A stretch of 64,000 nucleotides of DNA from Mucilaginibacter ginsenosidivorans. GTDB lineage: Bacteria > Bacteroidota > Bacteroidia > Sphingobacteriales > Sphingobacteriaceae. Both the position numbers and the translations under genes were made by a program. The stretch lies in assembly GCF_007971025.1 (NCBI RefSeq), contig NZ_CP042436.1, positions 1 to 64,000 on the forward strand, in the 5' to 3' direction. Shown here in pieces: positions 1-9,988 of this stretch; within the stretch, counting starts at the first letter, position 1; each line of letters begins with the position of its first letter. The notes under the pieces were generated by a model that saw only the letters and a list, made by a program, of their open reading frames with translations, was not told where the DNA came from and ran no database searches.

Positions 1-251
1 ATATAGCTGCCGCCCGGAAAAATAACGATAGCCGTGCCGGTTGCCGTGCCTTTGGCCGGGAAATAGGGTGTGATCGTCGGGTCGGTCACCATGCTGATGC
101 TATATCCATCCCGTTTCTCCTTGTAGGTTTCAGGCGCCGGTTTTGAATTGGGCACACCATTAGGATAAAGCGGAATAGGTTTCTGCTGGGCAAAAACAGC
201 GGATGAAATTAGCATAGCTAACGGCAATACAGTACGACGAAATTTTAACAT
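1..251 (-). CDS. Secreted alpha/beta-hydrolase esterase, N-terminal part (3' end outside window)
   Basis: The reading frame runs from ATG at 251 to the window edge without a stop and gives 83 residues. It opens with a signal peptide (basic start MLKFRR, hydrophobic core, cleavage near AFAQ). The start of the mature chain (PIPLYPNGVPNSKPAP) and a later PGGSY, which resembles the oxyanion-hole region PGGGY, are typical of secreted xylan-esterase-like or BD-FAE-type hydrolases of Bacteroidota. The catalytic Ser, Asp and His would lie outside the window, so activity and substrate cannot be judged. A -7 type promoter box lies 25 nt upstream, so it is probably transcribed separately from prfB. Confidence 0.7.
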   Translation of the reverse strand, partial: MLKFRRTVLPLAMLISSAVFAQQKPIPLYPNGVPNSKPAPETYKEKRDGYSISMVTDPTITPYFPAKGTATGTAIVIFPGGSY

Positions 252-276
252 AACCAGATTAAATAGGTACGACGTT

Positions 277-284
277 CAAATATA
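277..284 (-). promoter_or_regulatory. Bacteroidota -7 promoter box (TATATTTG) for the esterase
   Basis: The minus strand reads TATATTTG, an exact match to the Bacteroidota -7 consensus TAnnTTTG, in the gap between prfB and the esterase, 25 nt before the esterase ATG. No clear -33 TTTG is visible. The start site would be near 270. Confidence 0.45.
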
Positions 285-312
285 AACGATTACTTCGAGC
301 CGCCAAATTCCA

Positions 313-1378
313 TCAAATAAGCTTCAGAAATTCGTCCAGGTCGCCATCTAAAACCGCCTGTGCGTTGGATGTTTCATGATCGGTACGCAGGTCCTTCACT
401 AATTTATACGGATGCAATACGTAGTTCCTGATCTGGGACCCCCATTCTATCTTTTTCTTATTCCCCTCGATAGCGTTGCTGGTCTCTTGTCTTTTACGCA
501 TCTCGATCTCGTACAATTGCGATTTCAGCAGGCGGATAGCGTTATCCTTATTTTGAAGCTGTGAGCGGGATTCCTGGTTTTTGATAATAATACCTGATGG
601 TTTGTGATATAAACGCACAGCAGTTTCCACTTTGTTCACGTTCTGCCCGCCTGCACCACCCGACCGGAAGGTTTCGAACTCTATGTCAGCCGGGTTGATC
701 TCTATCTCGATGGTATCATCCACCAGCGGATAAACATAAACCGAGGCAAATGAAGTATGGCGCTTGGCATTCGAATCAAACGGCGATATACGCACCAGGC
801 GGTGTACGCCATTTTCACCCTTTAAATACCCGTAAGCAAAATCTCCTTCAATTTGCAGGGTGACTGTTTTAACCCCGGCTACATCGCCCTCCTGGAAATC
901 CTGCTCTGTAACTTTATAGCCGTTCTTCTCACCCCACATAATATACATGCGCATCAGCATACCTGCCCAGTCGCAGCTTTCGGTCCCCCCGGCGCCTGCC
1001 GTTATCTGTAGGACAGCGTTAAATTGATCTTCTTCGGACGAGAGCATATTTTTGAATTCCAGTTCCTCTACGGCTTTTGTAGCAGCATCGAATTGCTCCT
1101 TCATTTCGGCCTCGGTAGCGTCGCCGCCCTGGTAAAATTCAAATACCACGCCGGTATCCTCAACAGCCGATTCGACCTGCTGGAAAGCGTCGGTCCAAAC
1201 TTTTTTTGTTTTGATGGAAGCCAGTACCTTTTCGGCTTCTTTTGGATGGTCCCAGAAATGCGGACCTACGGTTATTTCCTGTTCTTTTTGAAGCGCATCG
1301 AGTTTAGTATCAATGTCAAAGATGCCTCCTCAGGGAAGTTATTCTTTCCCTTAAATCCTGTATCTGTTCTTTAGTCAT
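313..1378 (-). CDS. prfB: Peptide chain release factor 2 (programmed +1 frameshift)
   Basis: RF2 recognises UAA and UGA stop codons and triggers peptide release. The gene has two frames: 20 codons from ATG at 1378 end in an in-frame TGA at 1316-1318, and a +1 shift continues uninterrupted for 334 more codons to 313. The joined product is about 354 residues, close to the usual 365. The catalytic GGQ loop ([11 protein letters not shown]) and the RF2-type SPF recognition motif ([12 protein letters not shown]) are present. The ATG lies 4 nt after a TATATTTG box, suggesting an almost leaderless mRNA. A gene caller that ignores the frameshift would start at GTG 1149 and lose 76 residues. Confidence 0.96.
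1315..1330 (-). promoter_or_regulatory. RF2 programmed +1 frameshift site
   Basis: The minus strand reads AGGAGG, three bases, CTT, TGA, C. The SD-like AGGAGG (1325-1330) lies just before the slippery CTT and the in-frame TGA at 1316-1318, and the +1 frame starts with GAC. This is the classical autoregulatory layout: low RF2 makes the ribosome pause on UGA and slip on CUUU. Confidence 0.95.
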
Positions 1379-1382
1379 GCGG

Positions 1383-1390
1383 CAAATATA
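1383..1390 (-). promoter_or_regulatory. -7 promoter box (TATATTTG) of prfB, adjacent to the start codon
   Basis: The minus strand reads TATATTTG, CCGC, ATG. The spacing puts the expected transcription start at or next to the A of the start codon. The same TTTGCCGC-ATG arrangement occurs in front of purD. Confidence 0.5.
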
Positions 1391-1458
1391 AATTTTAATG
1401 TGCAGATTTTGTATTTGATGAGGAAGCGATTACAATCGATCATCAAGACCCGAGTGGA

Positions 1459-2443
1459 TTATTTAGGAGCAAGTATCTCAATTGTCATGCTATCGACTCG
1501 AATTGCAATTTGACCTGTTTGTCGATCAAACTGAATTTGTGGGGAATTTGTGATGCTGTTACTGAAAATTGAAGATGCCTGAAGGCCCGAGTCAATATCT
1601 TGTATTTTGCTTTCAATTTCTCCCGTTTCAGTGTTTATAATTTTGGGAAACTTATACATATCCCATGCTCTGCTGTCATTTATAGGAAATAGATTTCCGA
1701 ACTCCCCGTCAACTTTTACAGGCGCCGATAAGTCATTATGCAGAAAGCGCCAAATGGCAATATGTTTTTGTGGTAACGCTGGTGGCTTCTTGCGATCGAA
1801 GAGCTCTTCGTCAGAAGCTGCAATAAGTATTCTTTCATTATCAATGAAGCTTGCCGTATTAATCTCTGTCCCAAAGTCCGGGTACATAGAACTGCTATCT
1901 AATAATAAAGGGTCCTTCAAACATGCTCTATGTCAAATAATTCAACCCTATCTATCGGATGCCAAACCCAGCCACAAACCATTAAATATTTATTATTAGG
2001 GCTAATGGATAATCGTGAATGAAAGATGTCTGAAGGATTTCTACCCGGAATATTTGTAACAATTTCGCCTGTTTCGACATTTTCGAAATCAAGCTGACAG
2101 TAATCGATAGGGCAGTGGACTAAATAGGTTACATTATTAAAAACAAAAAACGCCGCGGGATACTCATAGCTTTCTGCACAATAATAGGTGCGGTTAATTT
2201 CCCGAAGTAGCTCACCATTTTTAATAAGAGTCCTTTTGTTCCAAGGCGCTTAAAAACAAAAGCGTATTGCCCATCTGGAGAAGTTATTGATCCATCAAAA
2301 TTAAATGCGTAGTGATATTGTGCGAGTTGTTTCTTCTCTCCATCTAATGAATACTGTTGCCCCGCAGAAACCCAGTCAACAATTTTTCCATTTAACCAAT
2401 CGATGGTTTTAAGATAGTTGGTCTTAATTGTATAGCGCTTCAT
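1459..2443 (-). pseudogene. Broken beta-propeller-like gene (two frameshifts)
   Basis: Three consecutive minus-strand frames join into one plausible protein of about 325 residues. Frame A starts at ATG 2443 (MKRYTIK; 2473 is an alternative) and runs to a run of five T at 2218-2222. One extra base there restores frame B, which continues with a SISPNNKYLMVCGW segment until TGA near 1925. A second missing base near 1925-1932 leads to frame C, ending at 1459. Repeated S-P-D/N-G/N-K/Q-Y segments and paired strands resemble WD40/YVTN-type propellers; I do not recognise the family. Both breaks are single-base losses, the first in a homopolymer, so either a decaying gene or sequencing error is possible. 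No promoter or SD is evident. Confidence 0.65.
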
Positions 2444-2513
2444 AAGTAGAATGACAAGGCGTGCCGCTAACAAATATATAAGTTATTAATTAGGTCCCCA
2501 TAAAAACGTCAAA

Positions 2514-2540
2514 GGGGTTGTAAAATTAATTTACAGCCCC
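2514..2540 (-). terminator. Hairpin downstream of the small helical gene
   Basis: GGGGTTGTAAA pairs with TTTACAGCCCC around a 5-nt loop, with one wobble. On the minus strand it is followed by a loose T-rich tract (CTTTGACGTTTTTA). It lies 44 bp past the stop of the 2584-3018 gene. Confidence 0.4.
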
Positions 2541-2583
2541 TCCGAACTTGTTTTATAGATAGTGTATCTTACTTCAATGTTTA

Positions 2584-3018
2584 TCAGATCATCAGCCCGT
2601 CGACCAGCCGGGTCAGGTCGACACGGTTACCATTGATCTTGGACAGGAACGAACTCAATGCAAACTCCTTGTTCTGCTCGCTTTTCGATTGCTTGATCAG
2701 TTCGAGCATTACAGGCGGCATCAGTGAATTCGCAGTATTTAAGGCAGACGCAGGGCTCATGCCATAAAACTTGTTCAGTTTGTTAGCAAATTTATTAACC
2801 ACACTGGTAACCAGCGGGTTCTTGTAGATATCAGGATACTGAAAATATTTTACAAGGTCCTTTAGCTTACCCGATTCCATCTGGCCCTTAAGAACCTCGA
2901 TGATCGAACTCGAAGCCTCATTGATGATCGCCTCGCGATATTTCTCGGGTATTTCCGGATTGTCGATAACAGCCTTCCCGGCGTTATTCTTTACCAATAA
3001 AAACAGTTTCTCAAACAT
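2584..3018 (-). CDS. Hypothetical helical protein, DUF937-like appearance
   Basis: 144 residues, no signal peptide or membrane segment, predicted almost entirely helical. A run of alternating hydrophobic helices (VIEVLKGQ, LVKYFQY, VVNKFANKLNKFYG) and a Met/Pro-rich turn (NSLMPPVMLEL) recall the small cytoplasmic DUF937-type proteins of Bacteroidota, but I cannot assign a family with certainty. It is divergent from pgi, with a 298-bp shared upstream region containing several perfect inverted repeats, so it may be regulated together with or against pgi. A hairpin follows the stop codon. Function unknown. Confidence 0.75.
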   Translation of the reverse strand: MFEKLFLLVKNNAGKAVIDNPEIPEKYREAIINEASSSIIEVLKGQMESGKLKDLVKYFQYPDIYKNPLVTSVVNKFANKLNKFYGMSPASALNTANSLMPPVMLELIKQSKSEQNKEFALSSFLSKINGNRVDLTRLVDGLMI

Positions 3019-3051
3019 AAAACTTATCCCTCTTTAGTGTATTGACAAAAT

Positions 3052-3080
3052 AATGACAAATCCATCATTTGTTTGTCATT
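3052..3080. promoter_or_regulatory. Inverted repeat AATGACAAA / TTTGTCATT
   Basis: Perfect 9-bp arms (3052-3060 and 3072-3080) separated by 11 bp, only 34 bp upstream of the ATG at 3018. The related half-sites TTGACAAAA (3042-3050) and TTTGTCAAAA (3121-3130) lie nearby. This is a candidate operator for the minus-strand gene. Confidence 0.4.
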
Positions 3081-3168
3081 GGGTCAAAGATATTAATTAA
3101 ATATTTCTATTTTCAAACAATTTGTCAAAATAATTTAATAATTCCTCAAATTTATTCGTGTAAAACAA

Positions 3169-3184
3169 ACACTAAGCTTAGTGT
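3169..3184. promoter_or_regulatory. Perfect 16-bp palindrome in the divergent region
   Basis: ACACTAAGCTTAGTGT is fully self-complementary. Two weaker inverted pairs follow: TGTGT/ACACA around 3182-3198 and GGTGT/ACACC around 3205-3221, each with a 7-bp spacer. The whole 298-bp gap holds no gene; these sites and the pgi -7 box are what I see in it. Confidence 0.4.
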
Positions 3185-3280
3185 GTTGAACAGACACAAT
3201 AAATGGTGTGTTTTATACACCGGAAAGAACTGTTATTGTCACACTTATAACACTCTTTCTACAATTATGTCAATACCTGA

Positions 3281-4963
<1,683 letters not shown>

Positions 4964-5005
4964 GCCCCCAATCCCTAAAGGGGAGCATAATATCAAAAAA
5001 ATTGG

Positions 5006-5028
5006 CGCTGGATATTCCAGCGTTTTTT
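5006..5028. terminator. Bidirectional terminator between pgi and the glutaminyl cyclase
   Basis: CGCTGG, 5-nt loop, CCAGCG, then six T on the plus strand; a run of seven A at 4995-5001 gives the T-tract on the minus strand. It sits between convergent genes and its plus-strand T-run overlaps the stop codon region of the minus gene. Confidence 0.85.
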
Positions 5029-6109
5029 ATTTCCTCTTCAGGGGATTAAGGGGTACAAACTTAACCTGGTACAAATAAGGCCATTTTTTACCGGTAACGA
5101 ACAGGCGCTGACCTTTTTCGTCCCAGGCTATGCCATTAAGTACATTCTGGCCATTGTCATAACCTGCAGGACGGTCCTTTAGCGGCCACAGGTCTTTCAT
5201 GTCCACGCGTTGTTCAACGGCGCCGGTTTTGGGGTTGATAACTAATATGGTATCCAGGGTGTATACATTGGAGTATAATTTGCCATGAATGTATTCCAAT
5301 TCGTTCACTTCATCTACAGGCCCCTTGTCATCGTATACATCAATGGAACCTATTGCGCGGTAATCAGTGGGGTCTAAAAACCATATGCGGTTGGTGCTGT
5401 CGTCGAGGTACATTTTTTTGCCATCGTAAGTTACACCCCAGCCCTCAACGCCAACATTATTATTGAAGGTTTTGAGCAGTTTAAATGTTTTCCTGTCGAA
5501 CACGAAGCCGACCTTCGACCGATAGGTAAACATCACGATCTTATCCCCGATAATGGCGCTGCCTTCTCCAAAATATTGCGGATCGAGCTTAGCGCGCTGA
5601 ACAACCTTACCGGTATTAAGATCGACCTTGCGCAGGTCGGAGTGCCCTTCGGTTCCAGTGGTCTCGTACAGGTAGCCGTCCTGGTACAGCAGCCCTTCGG
5701 TATAGGCGCTGGTATCGTGCGGGAACTTCCTTATCACCTGGTACGTCATTTCTTCAGGAGCCTTAGCCGCTAATAACACGATATTGGTAGTTGCATCCTG
5801 GCTTTTACCCCCCTGAAAAACTTTCGCCGTTATAACCCGCGGACCTAATGAAAAGGTATCTGTTTTCAGAACTATAGCAGCCGAATCCTTTTTTGAAGCG
5901 ATACGCGTTGAATCCACCAGGTAAACAATAGAGTCTGGCTTTATATCTGCCGGAACACTCACTTTTACGGTCACATCGTCCCCGGATTTATAACTGGTGC
6001 CTGCTTCGGGGCTGATGGTTACGTCAGCAGCCTGTTTGGTTTTATTGCAACTTGTACAGCCATAAGCAAGAGCGGCCGTAGCTAAAAAAAGAATGAATCT
6101 ATTTCTCAT
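5027..6109 (-). CDS. Glutaminyl-peptide cyclotransferase (beta-propeller type), lipoprotein
   Basis: Converts N-terminal glutamine to pyroglutamate on exported proteins. The start at 6109 was chosen over an upstream in-frame ATG because it yields a signal peptide (MRNRFILFLATAALAYGC) with a plausible lipobox Cys and sits 5 bp beyond the stop of the upstream gene. After an Ig-like region (about 25-115) comes the five-bladed plant/bacterial QC domain: FPHDTSAYTEGL, DLRKVDLNTGKV, FGEGSAIIGDKI, and the late NELEYIHGKLYSNV and NGIAWDEKG segments. Third gene of a dnaG-yraN-QC unit, ending at a hairpin terminator. Exported pyroglutamate formation is common in Bacteroidota, where signal peptidase often exposes Gln. 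Confidence 0.88.
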   Translation of the reverse strand: MRNRFILFLATAALAYGCTSCNKTKQAADVTISPEAGTSYKSGDDVTVKVSVPADIKPDSIVYLVDSTRIASKKDSAAIVLKTDTFSLGPRVITAKVFQGGKSQDATTNIVLLAAKAPEEMTYQVIRKFPHDTSAYTEGLLYQDGYLYETTGTEGHSDLRKVDLNTGKVVQRAKLDPQYFGEGSAIIGDKIVMFTYRSKVGFVFDRKTFKLLKTFNNNVGVEGWGVTYDGKKMYLDDSTNRIWFLDPTDYRAIGSIDVYDDKGPVDEVNELEYIHGKLYSNVYTLDTILVINPKTGAVEQRVDMKDLWPLKDRPAGYDNGQNVLNGIAWDEKGQRLFVTGKKWPYLYQVKFVPLNPLKRK

Positions 6110-6113
6110 ATTT

Positions 6114-6482
6114 TTAAATGGAAGGTGGCCAGAAGGCATCTTCAATGTGTTTTAATGAATGACGGGCGTCGCGGCCGAACAGGATGGCTACAATATCGAA
6201 GCGCACTTCGCCCTGGTGATCCATCAGGTAAATATATTCGTCCGCTGCCTGGGCCAATAATTTTTGTTTGCGCAAGTCTACAAAATCTTCCGGCTCGCCA
6301 AAACCGTTTCCGGTCCGTGCCTTTACCTCTACAAAAATGATCTTACCGTCTTTATAGGCCACCAGATCTATTTCGCATTTGCCATGCGTCCAATTCTCGT
6401 CTAATATTTCGTAACCAAGCCCCTCTAAAAATGTTTTTGCCAGGCCCTCACCCTTGCGGCCAAGTTCCAGGTGCTGTGCCAT
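6114..6482 (-). CDS. YraN/UPF0102 family nuclease-fold protein
   Basis: 122 residues, usual family length. The conserved core is visible: LGRKGEGLAKTFLEGLGYEIL, then the restriction-endonuclease-like residues in CEIDLVAYKDG and IIFVEVKAR (the D...ExK pattern), and a C-terminal Lys/Gln helix (RKQKLLAQAADEYI). The family is thought to act on DNA, but the physiological role is not settled. It overlaps the dnaG stop by one base and sits 4 bp before the next ORF start, so all three are likely co-transcribed. Confidence 0.93.
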   Translation of the reverse strand: MAQHLELGRKGEGLAKTFLEGLGYEILDENWTHGKCEIDLVAYKDGKIIFVEVKARTGNGFGEPEDFVDLRKQKLLAQAADEYIYLMDHQGEVRFDIVAILFGRDARHSLKHIEDAFWPPSI

Positions 6483-8410
6483 TACTTCAAAATTACGGAG
6501 CCCAAATAATCCGAAATACTCTTCTCCACCTTTTTCATGTGCATGTACTGCGTCAGTAGTATTTCAGTGTCGGCCTCATTTTCAACTTTCTGTAGTTCGC
6601 CCCGCAAGCCATCCAGTATTTTACCCACCTTCTGTTTTTTAAGGTGAAATATCGCTCCCAAAATAGTGGCCTTCATATTCATCTGTTCATCGGGCACCAG
6701 TATCTTGTGCATCTCGTACCAGTTCTCGCTCAGCGTGTACCGGGTTGCCAGCAGCGTGACCGACAGATCCACTATATCCTTATCGGGAAAATGGATAAAA
6801 AATTGCTCATCCGGTAAAATTCCATTCTCCACCTCTTTGCCGTAAAGCTCTACGAACTTTTTGCTCGGCGGGTGGTCGAACTCCACGTCGCCCAGTTCGG
6901 CTATCATGAAGGGCCCTATATAGGTATTGGCAATGCCGTCCCAGTCGATCATTTTGCTACCGTACAATAACAAAAGCCGTACAATTTCGCGCTCCTGGTT
7001 CGATTCATCTTTCTTAACAGGCGGTTCAGCCTGCAATTCTTCGGGTGGAAGATAATCCGACGGCTCAATTTGCCTGTTTGCCTGTTGCTGCGAATCCTTT
7101 TTGGCCTTGTTCAGCCGCATTTTATTCAGCTCCGACAGCAGCGCCCGTTCGTCAATTTCCAGTATATGGCTGCACTCCTTAATAAATACCGAGGCTTTAA
7201 TGGAATCCGGAATTTTGGCAATGCTTTCAACGATCTCGCGGATAACATCTGCCCGCCTTATCGGGTCGTTACCGGCCTCTTTAAGCAGTATATCGGTTTT
7301 ATATAGAATGAAGTCTTTCCTGTTCTTATCAATGTGTGCCTTGAAAGCGCTGGTACCTACCAGCCGCACGTACGAATCAGGGTCGTGCCCATCGGGAAAC
7401 AGCACCACCTTTACATTCAGGCCCTCCTCCAGTATCATATCCAGCCCCCGTAACGAAGCTTTGATACCGGCGGCATCACCGTCATAAAGAATTGTGACGT
7501 TCTTAGTGAAGCGGCCAATGAGCCTGATCTGCTCCACCGTTAGCGATGTACCCGACGAAGCTACCACGTTCTCTATCCCAGCCTGGTGAACGGAAAGCAC
7601 GTCGGCATATCCCTCAACCAAATAGCAGTTATCCTCGTCCCTTATCGCTTTCTTGGCAAAGTACAGGCCGTAAAGAATATTAGATTTATGGTAGATCTCC
7701 GACTCGGGCGAGTTGATATATTTCGGAACATTCTTGTCTGTTTTGAGCGTCCTTCCGCCGAAGGCGATAACCCTGCCGGTAAAGCTATGTATCGGGAACA
7801 TCACCCGACCCCTGTAACGGTCATACAAGGTGCCATTATCCCGTTTCACGGACAAGCCCGTTTCTTCGAGGAACTGCTGCTGGTAACCTTCTTTTAGTGC
7901 CTTGGCTGTAAAGGCCTCCCATTGGTCGGGCGAGTAACCCAGCTCGAATTTTTTGATAGTTTCGCTGGTGAAACCTCGCTCTTTAAAATAGCTTAGGCCG
8001 ATGTTCTGCCCCTCTTCTGTTTCAAGCAAGCTTTCGTGAAAGAATTTTGCAGCGTAGCCACTAACTATCATCAGGCTTTCGCGGTGATTCTCCTCTTCTT
8101 TATTTTCTGATGACTCGATGGTTTCTTCAACCTCGATACCGTATTTTTTGGCGAGCCACTTTAGCGCCTCGGGATAGGTGAATTTCTCCAGTTCCATCAA
8201 AAAAGTAACGGCCGAACCGCCTTTGCCCGATGAAAAATCCTTAAAAATACCCTTAGCGGGCGATACCGTGAATGACGGTGTGCGTTCGTTACTGAAAGGT
8301 GACAGGCCCACATAATTGGCGCCGCGTTTTTTCAGCTGCACAAACTCGCCCACCACCTCGACAATGTCGATGGCCTCCATAATTCGGTCGATGGTGGGTT
8401 TTGTGATCAT
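6482..8410 (-). CDS. dnaG: DNA primase with zinc ligands replaced
   Basis: Synthesises RNA primers at the replication fork. 642 residues: N-terminal zinc-ribbon-like region (1-100), RNA-polymerase domain with TOPRIM (acidic residues E266 in VEGYAD, D310 and D312 in LYDGDAAG), then a C-terminal helicase-binding domain. In most primases the first domain reads CPFH...CxxC; here the aligned positions are S37, S40, D58 and S61 (LSPFS and KDFSSGKGG), so no Cys/His zinc ligand remains, although the surrounding TPSF and GKGG motifs are intact. I believe similar sequences occur in other Sphingobacteria and Flavobacteria, so this is probably a lineage trait. A -7 box lies 16 nt before the ATG. Confidence 0.97.
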   Translation of the reverse strand: MITKPTIDRIMEAIDIVEVVGEFVQLKKRGANYVGLSPFSNERTPSFTVSPAKGIFKDFSSGKGGSAVTFLMELEKFTYPEALKWLAKKYGIEVEETIESSENKEEENHRESLMIVSGYAAKFFHESLLETEEGQNIGLSYFKERGFTSETIKKFELGYSPDQWEAFTAKALKEGYQQQFLEETGLSVKRDNGTLYDRYRGRVMFPIHSFTGRVIAFGGRTLKTDKNVPKYINSPESEIYHKSNILYGLYFAKKAIRDEDNCYLVEGYADVLSVHQAGIENVVASSGTSLTVEQIRLIGRFTKNVTILYDGDAAGIKASLRGLDMILEEGLNVKVVLFPDGHDPDSYVRLVGTSAFKAHIDKNRKDFILYKTDILLKEAGNDPIRRADVIREIVESIAKIPDSIKASVFIKECSHILEIDERALLSELNKMRLNKAKKDSQQQANRQIEPSDYLPPEELQAEPPVKKDESNQEREIVRLLLLYGSKMIDWDGIANTYIGPFMIAELGDVEFDHPPSKKFVELYGKEVENGILPDEQFFIHFPDKDIVDLSVTLLATRYTLSENWYEMHKILVPDEQMNMKATILGAIFHLKKQKVGKILDGLRGELQKVENEADTEILLTQYMHMKKVEKSISDYLGSVILK

Positions 8411-8426
8411 ACAAACGGGTTAACCA

Positions 8427-8434
8427 CAAAAATA
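8427..8434 (-). promoter_or_regulatory. -7 promoter box (TATTTTTG) of the dnaG operon
   Basis: Exact TAnnTTTG on the minus strand, 16 nt before the dnaG ATG, the same spacing as at pgi. No clear -33 box. Confidence 0.5.
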
Positions 8435-8547
8435 GCTTTTTACCCTATCAACCGGGTGCTGTGTTATTAAGAAATTACCAACAGCCTGTATCATTAAATA
8501 TTATTTCAGCGTATCTCTTTTTGAAAACGATAATATAAAGTAAAGAG

Positions 8548-9024
8548 ATGAAAAGATCAGTTTTTATAGCGGCGATATTATTCACCGTGTCTATTGTATC
8601 CTGCAAAAAAGAAAAACAAATTACCGCTGACCAGCTATTCATAGGGGCCTACCGGAATAATGCCAGTTGGTTAGGAGTTCCTGTTACGAGCAAAACCTCG
8701 GGCGATTCGCTCCAGGTGAAAGGCATCAACTCAACCGACAATTCAACTGTGATAATTAAGATGCCATTTCATGGCAAGGGGAAATATACCATTGGCGCCG
8801 ATGACGCTTTTTATACTATTACCGAAGGCGTGAGCGGGCCGGGCGTCCTTTATATTCTCGACGGTACAAAAACCAATACCGTCACCGTTACGCAATACGA
8901 CCTGGCATCAAATATTACGAAGGGCTTATTCGAATTACACTTTGTAAAAGCACCTGGTAGCAGCGACCCTGGAAATAGTGTAGACATGACCAGCGGTCAG
9001 TTTTGGCTGCAGGTACCCTTTTAA
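8548..9024 (+). CDS. Small lipoprotein, DUF6252-like
   Basis: 158 residues with a lipoprotein signal peptide (MKRSVFIAAILFTVSIVSC; Cys at 19) followed by a short Lys-rich linker. The rest is a predicted all-beta domain: a WLG near the start, a central GKGKYTIG, and a final SGQFWLQVPF strand. The layout (hydrophobic strand, GxGxY, closing G-x-F strand) matches the small periplasmic lipoproteins annotated DUF6252 in Bacteroidota and resembles its neighbour at 9989-10495. Its stop overlaps the stop of the convergent EamA gene. No function is known. Confidence 0.75.
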   Translation: MKRSVFIAAILFTVSIVSCKKEKQITADQLFIGAYRNNASWLGVPVTSKTSGDSLQVKGINSTDNSTVIIKMPFHGKGKYTIGADDAFYTITEGVSGPGVLYILDGTKTNTVTVTQYDLASNITKGLFELHFVKAPGSSDPGNSVDMTSGQFWLQVPF

Positions 9025-9884
9025 ACCTTTATTACCTGCGTTTTCTTTTTCAGGAAGGTTACAGCAATGCCGGCAAGCACAATAATGCTTCCGGCAATTT
9101 CTTTTAGTTCCAGTGTTTCGTGAAGAAAGAATGCCGCCCATATACCCGCGATGACCGTTTGGCTTAACAGGGCGATCGAAACCCGGGTGGCTTCCATGTG
9201 ATTGATCGCGTAGTTGATGGTTATCCAGCCTGCCAGCTGGCAAACTATACCCATCCCAAGCAGGTTGAGCCAGGTTGCAGTTGGAAAGTGCAGCAATTCG
9301 GTGTGCTGGTAACCGCAAATGATGAGCAGGAAGGCACTTGCGCCGAGCATGTTGTAAAACATGAAAGTGACCGTCGTGATCTTTTGGAGAATACCTTTGG
9401 TGATCATGATATAAACGGCGTAGAACAAGCTGGCCACAAGCGCATAGATAAGCCCGATGTTAAACTGCAGGTGCAGGATATTATTGGCGCCTACCAATAT
9501 AACCATACCCCCAATGGCCACCCACGTACCTGTCCAGAACAGGGCACCAGACTTTTTCCGCAGGACCAGGAAACTCAGCAATCCCACCCAAACCGGGGCC
9601 AGGTTGGCGATGAGCGTTGAAATGGTAGCGCTTATCTTCATCAGTGAAATGTTCCAGACGGCGATATCGGCACCGAAAACCACGCCTCCAAGTAGTGCTA
9701 CGGCCAGATCCTTATAGCCGATCTTCAGCTTTTTCCCGGCGATGCAATACGGCGCCAGGAACAACCATGCAATGAATATCCGGTAAAAACCTGATGCAAG
9801 CGGAGCCGCTTCGGCAAGCTTCACAAATATTGGCGAGAACGAGATGCAGACGATGCCAATAACGAGGCTTACTTTCGGATTCAT
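9021..9884 (-). CDS. EamA/DMT-family transporter
   Basis: About 287 residues forming ten predicted membrane helices as two EamA repeats (roughly 5-135 and 148-280). The start at 9884 gives the typical N-terminus MNPKVSLVIGIVCISFSPIFVKLAE; the frame upstream to 9911 adds only a short non-hydrophobic piece. Each repeat ends with the usual GG/AG-rich helix and a Lys-rich loop (LRKKSG, LKKKTQ). DMT transporters export metabolites such as amino acids or take up small solutes; the substrate cannot be told from sequence. It ends head-on with the 8548 lipoprotein through overlapping stop codons. Confidence 0.92.
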   Translation of the reverse strand: MNPKVSLVIGIVCISFSPIFVKLAEAAPLASGFYRIFIAWLFLAPYCIAGKKLKIGYKDLAVALLGGVVFGADIAVWNISLMKISATISTLIANLAPVWVGLLSFLVLRKKSGALFWTGTWVAIGGMVILVGANNILHLQFNIGLIYALVASLFYAVYIMITKGILQKITTVTFMFYNMLGASAFLLIICGYQHTELLHFPTATWLNLLGMGIVCQLAGWITINYAINHMEATRVSIALLSQTVIAGIWAAFFLHETLELKEIAGSIIVLAGIAVTFLKKKTQVIKV

Positions 9885-9900
9885 GATATATTTATGCCGG

Positions 9901-9908
9901 CAAAAATA
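9901..9908 (-). promoter_or_regulatory. -7 promoter box (TATTTTTG) of the EamA transporter
   Basis: Exact match on the minus strand, 16 nt before the ATG at 9884, followed by GCCGGC as at several other promoters in this window. Confidence 0.5.
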
Positions 9909-9988
9909 CATTATAAGTCAGTATTTTAGTATTGGTGTAGCAAATACTATCAAGGGCGCGTATATTGCTTACACCAACCTTTCTTTTT

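Noticed and set aside
1607..1999. 130-codon plus-strand ORF opposite the broken propeller gene
   Set aside because: Antisense to a degraded gene, low-complexity product, no start signal.
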